This document shows positions 1 to 7,038 of a DNA stretch of 7,166 nt, in pieces. The translations under genes were made by a program, and so were the position numbers. The first letter of the stretch is position 1, and each line of letters opens with the position of its first letter. A model generated the notes under the pieces. That model saw only the letters and a list, made by a program, of their open reading frames with translations, did not search any database and was not told the origin of the DNA. Origin of the DNA: Deltaproteobacteria bacterium (GTDB taxonomy: Bacteria > JAUYMQ01); contig JAUYMQ010000402.1 in NCBI GenBank assembly GCA_030698575.1, positions 1-7,166 of the forward strand, read 5' to 3'.

Positions 1-283
1 TTTGGCGATGCGGTCAGGCAAAATGCCCGCCCTCCTTCGAAAGTCGCAAGCGTGGGGCTTCCCCCTCGCTCCGGGTGACGCCCGCCGTCACCTCCCGGGG
101 GCTTCGGGCCCGCCCCTCGGCACTGTAGATCGGTTCAAGCCCGCCCCGGTTTATTCCGATACGCCTTACGATCTTCCCCCGTTGGGGATCGCGGGACCGG
201 GGCATTCTATCAGGTGCCCCCCAGGTCGCTATACGGCGCCCTGCCCGCACCCGGACAACGAGGCCGATCTCAGGAGTGGGCTC
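1..283. other. Upstream non-coding region, no gene recognised
   Basis: This stretch stays open in the pilT frame, but its translation is rich in Pro, Arg and Gly and resembles no domain. The pilus ATPase has its own ribosome binding site and a normal family N-terminus at 284. A GC-rich hairpin is visible: 75-80 pairs perfectly with 86-91 around a five-base loop, and 71-74 can pair with 95-98 after a small bulge. It has no T run, so I do not call it a terminator. No convincing -35/-10 pair for the downstream gene was found. A minus-strand reading is also open across 14-304 but is compositionally similar and unrecognised. Confidence 0.5.
272..276 (+). promoter_or_regulatory. Ribosome binding site setting the pilT start
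   Basis: AGGAG lies 7 bases before the ATG at 284. It decides the start in favour of 284 over the further-upstream in-frame ATGs, which would add 94 residues without family resemblance. Confidence 0.75.
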
Positions 284-1432
<1,149 letters not shown>

Positions 1433-1471
1433 TTTCCGTTCAGGGCACATTCAGCCCCCTGTTCGATACCT

Positions 1472-1493
1472 CGCTCCCGCGCGCCAGGGAGCG
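1472..1493 (+). other. Hairpin in the pilT / kinase-like gene gap
   Basis: A perfect 7-base-pair stem (1472-1478 with 1487-1493) surrounds an 8-base loop. It lies between the pilT stop and the GTG at 1510. There is no T tract, so it is more likely an RNA processing or translation-modulating element, or chance in GC-rich DNA, than a terminator. Confidence 0.3.
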
Positions 1494-1509
1494 CTGACAT
1501 GAGAGTCCC

Positions 1510-3303
1510 GTGCCAGCGAACGCACCCCTCGACCAGAAGACTCTGATGCGCGTTCTCGACCAGTGCACCGCAGCGGTGCTGCTGGGTGACGCGGAAGGGG
1601 TCATCACCTACGCCAACAAGGAAGCGGGCCGGCTGTTCGCCAGGCCCGTGGAGGCCCTTGTGGGGGCGCGGGTGGAGACTCTCCTGTTGCCGGATCAGCG
1701 CGGGGGCTTTCAGGAACAGTGGCAAAAGGCGCTCTCGGGGGCGCTTGTGACGGGCGTCGCGATAGAAGCACAGCGGGCCGACGGCGCGGTGGCGACTGTA
1801 GAGCTTACCCTTCTCCCGGCGGACATCGCCGGCGGGAAAGCGGTCCAGATCAACCTCCAGAACTTGGCCGGCCTGAAGGCCGCCGAGGCCCAGACCGAGG
1901 AGGTCGCGCTTCTTCTGTCGAAGCAGCGGCGGGCCCAGGCTGCATTGGCTTCGATCCAGAGGATCGTGAACAGCGGGGGCGAGGTTGTAGGCATGGCGCA
2001 GCGCTGCCTCACCGAGGCGGCCAAGGCGACCGGGGCTCAGCTCGGCCTCCTGTACACAATCGAGACTGCTGGAAAGTCGCTTTTGCAGGTGGCCTGCTAC
2101 ACGCCCGGCGAGGCTCCGCCGGAGCCGGAAGCCATCAGTCACGCGCCGGCCCTTGCGAAGCGCGCCATCACCGAGGCCCGGCCGCTCGATGGCTCCAGCC
2201 TGCCCCCGGACGCGGCCCTTCTCATCCAGACCGGAGACTGGAAGCGAAAGAGCGGCGGGATAGCCGTCCACCCGATGCGTTTCCATGGAGAGGTCATCGG
2301 GGCTCTCTTGCTTGCCGGACTGCGGCCCTTTTCACACGAGGACACCGAACTGATCGTGCTTCTGGCGGATCAGATCGCGTTCGTCATCGCTCATGCCCGC
2401 ATTCTTTCGAGGGCGGAATCGATGGCTGAAGATCTTTCGCTCAGCCAAAAGCTTCTCGAGGGGCACGACACCGAACTCTTGCGGCGTAGCGAGGAACTGC
2501 TCAACCAGGACGTGGAGCTTCTGGAGAAAAACGAGAAGCTCGAGAAAGTGGAAAAGCTAAAGCGTGACTTTCTGGAGAAGATGTCCCGCGAGATGCGCAC
2601 TCCGCTCAACCGAATCGTTCAACATCTGATCTCCATTCTTTCGAACGAAGAGGAACAGATGTCAGACGAGTCGATGGAGCACTTGCGGGGGGCCCTTGGA
2701 GAGGGAACGGCCTTCTCGCGCACGCTAAACAACATTGTCGACCTCTGGCGGCTTCGGGAGCAGCAGGTGCCGGTGGACTCCAAGCAGGTTCACTTCGAGG
2801 CGGTGGTCGACGAGGCTATCCATCACGTGCAGCAGGTCGCGCTCGAGCGAAACGTGACCATCGAAAAGGATCTGGACGGGGTGATGGGCCCCATCAAGAC
2901 GGATCTCGGAAAGCTCACCCAGATCATGACCGAGATCATCGGAAACGCCGTAAGGTTCACGTCCAACGGCAATGTGACGATCGTGGCCGAGTCGAACAAC
3001 GATGCTCTGGTCTGCAAAGTCGCCGACACCGGCATAGGTATCGCGGCCGACGATCTGCCAAGGGTCTTCGACGAGTTCTTCCAGGTTGATGAGAGCGCCA
3101 GCAGCGGATTCAACGGAGCCGGGCTGGGCCTCTGCATCGCGAAGCATCTTGCCGAGCTCATGGGCGGGGAGATCAGGATCGAGAGCGAGATCGGGCGCGG
3201 CAGCGTGCTGACCTTGACTCTTTCCCAGCCGAACCAGTCGAAATCCTCGCGACGCGGAGACGGGCTGGGAGCCCTCCTTCCGGGCTCCGCGGGAGGCGGG
3301 TAG
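1510..3303 (+). CDS. PAS-GAF histidine-kinase-like protein lacking the phosphoacceptor His
   Basis: This 597-residue soluble protein has no membrane segments. The domains in order are PAS-like (about 12-120), GAF-like (about 145-300), a charged coiled coil (about 305-355), HisKA-like (about 353-418) and HATPase_c (about 425-572), then a Ser/Gly-rich tail. The ATP-binding domain looks intact: N box with N479, G1 box DTGIGI (506-511), F box FDEFF (520-524) and G2 box GAGLGL (536-541). The H box reads FLEKMSREMRTPLN (354-367), so Arg360 (codon CGC, 2587-2589) stands where the phosphorylated His of the usual SHE[LM]RTPL belongs. As read, it cannot autophosphorylate by the standard route. The start is GTG at 1510 with a weak GAGAG (1501-1505) before it; ATG 1546 is a possible alternative. 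No receiver domain or response regulator is in the window. Its place between a pilus ATPase and a PATAN-like protein suggests a role in pilus control (inference). Confidence 0.9.
   Translation: MPANAPLDQKTLMRVLDQCTAAVLLGDAEGVITYANKEAGRLFARPVEALVGARVETLLLPDQRGGFQEQWQKALSGALVTGVAIEAQRADGAVATVELTLLPADIAGGKAVQINLQNLAGLKAAEAQTEEVALLLSKQRRAQAALASIQRIVNSGGEVVGMAQRCLTEAAKATGAQLGLLYTIETAGKSLLQVACYTPGEAPPEPEAISHAPALAKRAITEARPLDGSSLPPDAALLIQTGDWKRKSGGIAVHPMRFHGEVIGALLLAGLRPFSHEDTELIVLLADQIAFVIAHARILSRAESMAEDLSLSQKLLEGHDTELLRRSEELLNQDVELLEKNEKLEKVEKLKRDFLEKMSREMRTPLNRIVQHLISILSNEEEQMSDESMEHLRGALGEGTAFSRTLNNIVDLWRLREQQVPVDSKQVHFEAVVDEAIHHVQQVALERNVTIEKDLDGVMGPIKTDLGKLTQIMTEIIGNAVRFTSNGNVTIVAESNNDALVCKVADTGIGIAADDLPRVFDEFFQVDESASSGFNGAGLGLCIAKHLAELMGGEIRIESEIGRGSVLTLTLSQPNQSKSSRRGDGLGALLPGSAGGG
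3268..3288 (+). other. Hairpin just upstream of the DUF4388 gene RBS
   Basis: GGAGCCC (3268-3274) pairs perfectly with GGGCTCC (3282-3288) around a 7-base loop. It sits inside the last codons of the kinase-like gene and 2 bases before the GGGAGG ribosome binding site. CCTCC at 3273-3277 could alternatively pair with GGAGG at 3292-3296, so it might modulate coupled translation. That role is speculative. Confidence 0.3.
3291..3296 (+). promoter_or_regulatory. Ribosome binding site for the DUF4388 gene
   Basis: GGGAGG is placed 8 bases before the GTG at 3305. It supports a GTG start only 1 base after the stop of the preceding gene, which implies translational coupling. Confidence 0.7.
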
Positions 3304-3304
3304 C

Positions 3305-4570
3305 GTGGGCGACCAGGGAACGCGCGGCGGGCCGGATCAGGACACGCAGCCGCTCTATCGCTTCGCCAGCCTTGGTGAAAACCACGTCGTCTGCCGGCGC
3401 GAGGGGCCCTACCCCAACGATCGAATCACCGACACATCACGAATTCTCCTGAGCGGCGATCTGGCCATTATCGAAGTCGCGGACCTTGTCAACTTCCTGA
3501 GCATGTCGCGGCTCACGGGCATCCTTCTTCTCATCATCGATGGAAATCACGAAAAGAGCCTCCATTTCAACAAAGGCGAGCTGGTCTTCGCGAGCTCGAG
3601 CGCCTCGGAAGACCGACTCGGCGAGGTCCTGGTCCGCCTGGGCCAGCTAAATCAGCGGCAGCTCGAGGCCGTAAGCATCAAGTTCCCGGGCAACATGAAG
3701 ATTGGCCGTTTCCTCGTCCAGCAGGAGCTGATAAGTCCCCAGGGCCTCTGGGAGGGCATCCGCCAGCAGGTGCGCGAAATCTTCTTTGGCTTTCTGGAGG
3801 CGGAACACGGCGTGTTCTTCCTCCTCGACGCGCGCCCGTCGGCCAGCGAGGAGTTGAACCTCTCCCTGACGACGCACAACCTTCTGCTCGAGGGAGTTCA
3901 GCGGAAGGACGAGCTTGCACACTTCAGGAAACGCATTCAGAACGACGAGGTTATCCTCCGCAAGCGCCACCCGCTCCCCACGAAGGAGCTGACGGCCAAC
4001 GAGCGGCGGCTTCTCAATCTCGTGGACGGGAAGCAGGACATTTCGCAGCTTTCCAGGCTCTCACAGCTCGAGCGTTTCATTACCCTGAAGACCCTCTTCC
4101 ATCTCATGCAGACGGGATTCGTCGAGATCTGCGACACGTCCGTGGAAGAGCCGCCCCGCGTGGAGAAGGCATCGACAGACGAGCCCGGTGCGATCGCCGA
4201 CGAGCGCCAGTTGCGGGACATCGTCGGGGTGTTCAACGAAATCTATGTCGAGGTGCTCCAGGCGCTCACCCAGAAGATGCCGGCGGCGGGGGCCCTCAAA
4301 ACGCTCAACGCTTTCTTCCAGAACCCGGAGCCGCACCTGGTCCCCCTCTTCCGGGGTATCAAGCTCGGGGGGGGTGGCACGCTGGACGCAAGCGCCCTGC
4401 TCCGAAATCTGCGCGCCATGACCTCCGCCGACGCGGGCACCTGCCTGACGGACGGGCTGAAGGAGCTGTTCTTCTTCTGCGTCTTCGAGGCCACGAGCCG
4501 CCTCGACCCTTCCGCCGAGGAAGCCCTTCTCGAGCGCGTCCAGAAACTTCAAAAGAACCTGCGAGGTTGA
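3305..4570 (+). CDS. DUF4388 / PatA N-terminal-like (PATAN) protein
   Basis: This 421-residue cytoplasmic protein has no signal peptide or membrane segments. After a polar N-terminus of about 45 residues, residues 48-200 match the DUF4388 pattern: an opening like LSGDLAIIEVADLVNFLSM (49-67), a TGILLL strand (71-76), GELVFASS (91-98), then the LGEVLVRLGQL and IGRFLVQQELIS helical repeats (105-145). Residues 229-275 resemble the small helical, winged-helix-like segment that often follows DUF4388. Residues 300-421 are helical and unassigned. In cyanobacteria, PATAN-bearing regulators control type IV pilus motors, PixE by binding PilB1. That fits a gene 1 base after a sensor-kinase-like gene and in line with a pilus ATPase. 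No receiver domain is fused to it here. The family call is fairly firm; the role is inferred from context. Confidence 0.82.
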   Translation: MGDQGTRGGPDQDTQPLYRFASLGENHVVCRREGPYPNDRITDTSRILLSGDLAIIEVADLVNFLSMSRLTGILLLIIDGNHEKSLHFNKGELVFASSSASEDRLGEVLVRLGQLNQRQLEAVSIKFPGNMKIGRFLVQQELISPQGLWEGIRQQVREIFFGFLEAEHGVFFLLDARPSASEELNLSLTTHNLLLEGVQRKDELAHFRKRIQNDEVILRKRHPLPTKELTANERRLLNLVDGKQDISQLSRLSQLERFITLKTLFHLMQTGFVEICDTSVEEPPRVEKASTDEPGAIADERQLRDIVGVFNEIYVEVLQALTQKMPAAGALKTLNAFFQNPEPHLVPLFRGIKLGGGGTLDASALLRNLRAMTSADAGTCLTDGLKELFFFCVFEATSRLDPSAEEALLERVQKLQKNLRG

Positions 4571-4577
4571 TGCAGGT
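4557..4577 (+). other. Hairpin spanning the DUF4388 gene stop codon
   Basis: ACCTGC (4557-4562) pairs with GCAGGT (4572-4577), with the TGA stop in the 9-base loop. The following bases are AT-rich (4582-4589) but hold no proper T run. It could be a weak terminator or a 3'-end stabiliser closing the three-gene pilus module; confidence is low. Confidence 0.3.
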
Positions 4578-4638
4578 CCGCTAATATTTCTCCGCGCTCA
4601 CGCCCCATTTTCGTTCGCGCTCTCAGCGAGAGATCTCC

Positions 4639-5442
4639 GTGCTGCTTTCGAGCCTTAATTTTGGAGCCGCTGTCCCCCTGCTGCTGCTCGCCCTGGCCGC
4701 CGCCCCTTCCGCCATCGCCGCGGACCAGGCGTCGGAAGCCACGCGCCTCGAGGCCGAGGCTGAGACGCTCTGGAACCGCCGGGACGAGCCCGCCAGCATG
4801 CGGAGCGCGCTCGATCTCCAGGAGCGCATCGCGGCGGTCGTTCCACGGGACGCGAGGGCTCAGGCCAACCTTGCGAGGGCCTACTGGTGGTACGCGCACC
4901 TCCTCCCGGCCGCCAATGTGGCCGAGAGGCGGGAGCTGTATCGGCAGGGGGCCGGAGCGGCGCGGCGGGCCCAGGCTCTCGCTCCGGCTGAACCGTCGGG
5001 ATACTTCTGGGAGGCGGCCAATCTCGTCGAGGCAATTACAATCGGGCGGCGGTTCGTTCCGCCGGATGATGTCTTCCGGATCCGTAAACTCGTCGGCGAG
5101 GTCAACGCCCGCAACGCCTGGTATCAGCACGGCTCGATCCGCTACGTCGAGGCGGTGCTCATCCTCCGGCTGCCGGCGCCGGAGCGATGGATGATCGGAC
5201 GGCGCCTCTCGTCCGCGGTGGATCTCGCGATGGGCGCCCTCGGCTTCGAGAACAACTGCTTCTACGGCCACTGGGTGCTCGCCCAGGCGCTGGCCGCCAC
5301 GGGGCGCCGGCGGGCGGCCATCGTCCAGCTCGATTCGATTATCGATGGAAACCCCGAAGGATTCCTTCCGGACGCCCCCGAGAACCGGGTGGTGCGGAAA
5401 TGGGCCATTACCTACCGCGAGGAGCTGGCTGCGGCGCGCTGA
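4639..5442 (+). CDS. Secreted helical-repeat (TPR-like) protein, TatT-like
   Basis: This 267-residue protein is predicted to be exported. A hydrophobic segment (11-22) is followed by an A-x-A signal peptidase site (A25-I26-A27), so the mature part is periplasmic. The rest is alpha-helical and Ala/Arg/Leu-rich with TPR-like spacing: an NLARAYWWYAHLL helix (77-89), an arginine-rich helix ending in LAPAEPSGYFWEAANL (114-129), and a later HWVLAQALAATGRRRAAIVQLD repeat (211-232). The layout recalls TatT/TP0956-type periplasmic TPR proteins associated with some TRAP transporters, but no TRAP transporter gene is in the window. The GTG at 4639 is the only normal start after the in-frame TAA at 4582; GAGAG at 4628-4632 may serve as its RBS. 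With this start the signal peptide has no positive charge before its hydrophobic core. Secreted TPR-like is fairly sure; the specific family is tentative. Confidence 0.75.
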   Translation: MLLSSLNFGAAVPLLLLALAAAPSAIAADQASEATRLEAEAETLWNRRDEPASMRSALDLQERIAAVVPRDARAQANLARAYWWYAHLLPAANVAERRELYRQGAGAARRAQALAPAEPSGYFWEAANLVEAITIGRRFVPPDDVFRIRKLVGEVNARNAWYQHGSIRYVEAVLILRLPAPERWMIGRRLSSAVDLAMGALGFENNCFYGHWVLAQALAATGRRRAAIVQLDSIIDGNPEGFLPDAPENRVVRKWAITYREELAAAR

Positions 5443-5449
5443 GCGCCGC
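5431..5449 (+). other. Hairpin spanning the stop codon at 5440-5442
   Basis: GCGGCGC (5431-5437) pairs perfectly with GCGCCGC (5443-5449), and the five-base loop holds the TGA stop. It is very stable but has no T tract, so it may slow or process the transcript without acting as a classical terminator. Confidence 0.35.
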
Positions 5450-5468
5450 AGGCGGCCGGCGCCCCGCT

Positions 5469-5473
5469 GGGAG
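5469..5473 (+). promoter_or_regulatory. Ribosome binding site for the small membrane protein
   Basis: GGGAG is 7 bases before the ATG at 5481. It fixes the start there rather than in the long open frame that runs from 5187 inside the preceding gene. Confidence 0.6.
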
Positions 5474-5480
5474 CAACCCT

Positions 5481-5894
5481 ATGATTGATGAACTCGCCGG
5501 GCCCAAACGGCCCGGGAAAAGGCCCCTGCCCGTCACTCTCCTTGCCGGGCTCTACCTGTTCCTGGGAATCGTGTTCGCCGGCATGGGAATCCAGGACCTG
5601 GCATGGGACGAGTTCAAGCCCGGGAAACCCATGGACCCGGACCTTCTCCCCTGGGCCATCGGGTTGCTCTCCCTGGCATTCGCCTTCGCCGGCACGGCCG
5701 CCGGGCTCTTCAGGATGCGGCGCTGGGGACGGCGGAGCGCTCTGGGGCTGGGCGCTCTCTTTGTATTCACAGGGATTTACGGTTTGACGGAAAGTGCGCC
5801 CCTGCTCGCCCTGCTCATCACCCCGGGGGCCGCACTCCTCATCGGCTTCCTGTACCTCCTGCGTCCCGGGGTCGCGTCGCGCTTCGGAACCTGA
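5481..5894 (+). CDS. Small four-helix membrane protein, function unknown
   Basis: This 137-residue protein has four predicted transmembrane helices at about 17-37, 56-78, 86-103 and 107-127. Positive charge clusters lie before helix 1 (KRPGKR, 9-14) and between helices 2 and 3 (RMRRWGRR, 78-85), with Arg also in the C-terminal tail. By the positive-inside rule both ends are cytoplasmic. The first loop is acidic and Pro-rich (about 38-55). I recognise no catalytic or binding motif and no named family; many bacteria carry such small hydrophobic proteins. It starts 38 bases after the secreted protein gene, so the two may be co-transcribed, though a strong hairpin lies between them. It is real as a gene because of the RBS, the charge pattern and the topology. 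Confidence 0.72.
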   Translation: MIDELAGPKRPGKRPLPVTLLAGLYLFLGIVFAGMGIQDLAWDEFKPGKPMDPDLLPWAIGLLSLAFAFAGTAAGLFRMRRWGRRSALGLGALFVFTGIYGLTESAPLLALLITPGAALLIGFLYLLRPGVASRFGT

Positions 5895-5943
5895 CCGGGC
5901 CGCGGCGAGAACACCCGCCAGTGGCCCCCCGGAGATGGCGCGT

Positions 5944-5951
5944 GCTAGCCT
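5944..5951 (+). promoter_or_regulatory. Possible extended -10 giving a leaderless nth transcript
   Basis: TG at 5943-5944, one base, then TAGCCT (5946-5951) matches an extended -10 (TGnTAnnnT). It ends 6 bases before the GTG at 5958, so transcription would begin at or next to the start codon. There is no good -35 and no ribosome binding site in front of the gene, which fits a leaderless mRNA but does not prove one. Confidence 0.35.
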
Positions 5952-5957
5952 CCCTTT

Positions 5958-6629
5958 GTGCGTAGCCGCGACCTGACTCCCGCCGACACCCCGCTGATCC
6001 TCCGCGCCCTGCGCCGGCACGCGCAGGGGCACCGCCTCCCCTCTCTCTCGATGGTCGCGGAACAGCGGCGCGACCCCTTTCTTATCCTGACGGGCTGCAT
6101 CCTTTCGCTGCGCACAAAGGACGAGACCACGCTGCCAGCGGCCGAGCGGCTCTTCGCCCTGGCCGATACGCCGGCGCGCCTTCGGCGTATCTCCGTGAAG
6201 CGGATCGAACGCGCCATCTATCCGGTCGGATTCTATCGTACCAAGGCCCGGACCCTCAGGACCCTCGCCGCGCATCTGCTATTGCATCACGCCGGCAAGA
6301 CGCCCGATACGCTGGAGGAGCTTCTTGCCATCAAGGGGGTCGGGCGAAAGACAGCGAACCTCGTGTTGACCCTCGGCTTCGGCAAGCCCGGCATATGTGT
6401 CGACACGCATGTGCATCGAATCTCGAACCGCTGGGGGCTCGTCACGACGCGGACGCCCGAGCAGACGGAGATGGCCCTGCGCGAGAAGCTCCCCCGGAGG
6501 TACTGGATCGAATACAACGATCTTCTGGTCACCTTCGGAAAGACCCTCTGTCACCCCCTGTCGCCGAAATGCAGCATCTGTCCGGTGCGCGCTCGCTGCC
6601 CGCGGCGAGGCGTGAAGCGGTCCCGGTGA
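5958..6629 (+). CDS. nth: Endonuclease III (HhH-GPD DNA glycosylase/AP lyase)
   Basis: This 223-residue base-excision-repair enzyme removes oxidised pyrimidines and nicks at abasic sites. The fold signature ILTGCILSLRTKDETT (43-58) is followed by the helix-hairpin-helix IKGVGRKTAN (125-134) with the catalytic Schiff-base lysine K131. The catalytic aspartate is D149 in VDTHVHRISNR (148-158). The [4Fe-4S] cluster cysteines are C198, C205, C208 and C214, with the exact C-x6-C-x2-C-x5-C spacing. Length is normal for the family. An in-frame TAG at 5946 forbids an earlier start, so GTG 5958 is the first possible codon; no good RBS precedes it. The gene is probably transcribed on its own and is not functionally tied to its neighbours. 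All catalytic residues are intact. Confidence 0.93.
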   Translation: MRSRDLTPADTPLILRALRRHAQGHRLPSLSMVAEQRRDPFLILTGCILSLRTKDETTLPAAERLFALADTPARLRRISVKRIERAIYPVGFYRTKARTLRTLAAHLLLHHAGKTPDTLEELLAIKGVGRKTANLVLTLGFGKPGICVDTHVHRISNRWGLVTTRTPEQTEMALREKLPRRYWIEYNDLLVTFGKTLCHPLSPKCSICPVRARCPRRGVKRSR

Positions 6630-6655
6630 GCGCTTTTACCGCGGTGCGATTCAAT

Positions 6656-6684
6656 TTGACCGGGATGGGGCTTCCGGGTAGGAT
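6656..6684 (+). promoter_or_regulatory. Sigma70-type promoter of a small RNA
   Basis: TTGACC (6656-6661) and TAGGAT (6679-6684) are separated by exactly 17 bases, the best promoter match in the window. It predicts a start near 6690-6692. No protein-coding start that I can support follows. Confidence 0.65.
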
Positions 6685-6690
6685 CCCTCG

Positions 6691-6903
6691 GGACTGCCTG
6701 GTACGCGATGGCCGGTTGCAATTTCTACCCTCATGCTCAAAACCGGGATCCGTTCCTCGCTGCTGAGTGTCTTCCGCCCAGTGCGGAAAACCGGACGCAC
6801 GCGACACGGAGCCCACCTGGTAATACAGGGTTTAAATTCACTGGCCACGTCGGCCGTGGCGGTTACCCCATGCAAGAGGCGGCTCCCCGGAGCCGCCTTT
6901 CGC
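6691..6903 (+). ncRNA. Putative structured small RNA, rod-shaped, possibly 6S-like
   Basis: About 210 bases lie between a good promoter and a hairpin terminator, with no credible reading frame. The whole transcript folds into one nested rod. Pairings from the outside in are: 6695-6697 with 6872-6874; 6700-6703 with 6864-6867; 6704-6706 with 6859-6861; 6708-6715 with 6850-6857 (8 pairs, two of them G-U); 6720-6724 with 6834-6838; 6727-6731 with 6827-6831; 6743-6747 with 6816-6820; 6753-6756 with 6808-6811; 6767-6771 with 6803-6807; and an apical hairpin 6772-6777 with 6783-6788. Internal loops lie between the stems. A long closing stem, an interrupted middle and an apical hairpin in about 185 bases plus terminator is the general plan of 6S RNA, the RNA polymerase-binding regulator. 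I found no sequence signature to prove that class; it could be another regulatory RNA. Confidence 0.5.
6877..6903 (+). terminator. Rho-independent terminator of the small RNA
   Basis: AGGCGGCTCC (6877-6886) and GGAGCCGCCT (6889-6898) are perfect complements, giving a stem of 8 to 10 pairs. TTTCGCTTT follows (6898-6906). The T tract is broken but lies on the plus-strand side only, so this ends the plus-strand transcript. Confidence 0.62.
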
Positions 6904-6948
6904 TTTGTGCCTGGACATCGAAGAGAGAGACCGGAGAGAAGAGGCGGC

Positions 6949-6987
6949 AAAAAAAGCGAAGCCCCCGGAACGCAGGTTCCAGGGGCT
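6949..6987 (-). terminator. Rho-independent terminator of the PEP-CTERM gene
   Basis: On the minus strand a stem of 6 plus 5 pairs with one mismatch (6960-6965 with 6982-6987, 6967-6971 with 6976-6980, four-base loop) is followed by TTCG, C and seven T (plus-strand A run 6949-6955). It lies 51 bases after the stop of the minus-strand gene. Confidence 0.78.
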
Positions 6988-7038
6988 CTGCTATTTCGGA
7001 GACCGCCCCCGCTCAGGCGGCCCTTGCTGGGGAGGAGG

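Noticed and set aside
132-142. GGTTCAAGCCC resembling a tRNA T-loop
   Set aside because: Only 3 of the 5 T-stem pairs form, there is no anticodon or D arm upstream, and no acceptor partner follows.
2-283. 94-residue N-terminal extension of the pilus ATPase
   Set aside because: Low-complexity Pro/Arg/Gly-rich translation without family resemblance; a good RBS and the normal PilT N-terminus are at 284.
1499-1501. ATG as the start of the kinase-like gene
   Set aside because: It is out of frame with the PAS-GAF-kinase reading frame; GTG at 1510 is in frame.
3262-3300. GLGALLP tail of the kinase-like protein recalling the ParB N-terminus
   Set aside because: Short, at the wrong end of the protein, and in a Ser/Gly-rich low-complexity tail; chance resemblance.
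4582-4587. TAATAT as a -10 box for the secreted protein gene
   Set aside because: No acceptable -35 at 16-18 bases upstream (4559-4564 reads CTGCGA). A promoter here is possible but unsupported.
5412-6275. Minus-strand open frame opposite the membrane protein and nth
   Set aside because: Its translation is low-complexity, while the plus strand carries a clear membrane protein and an intact nth.
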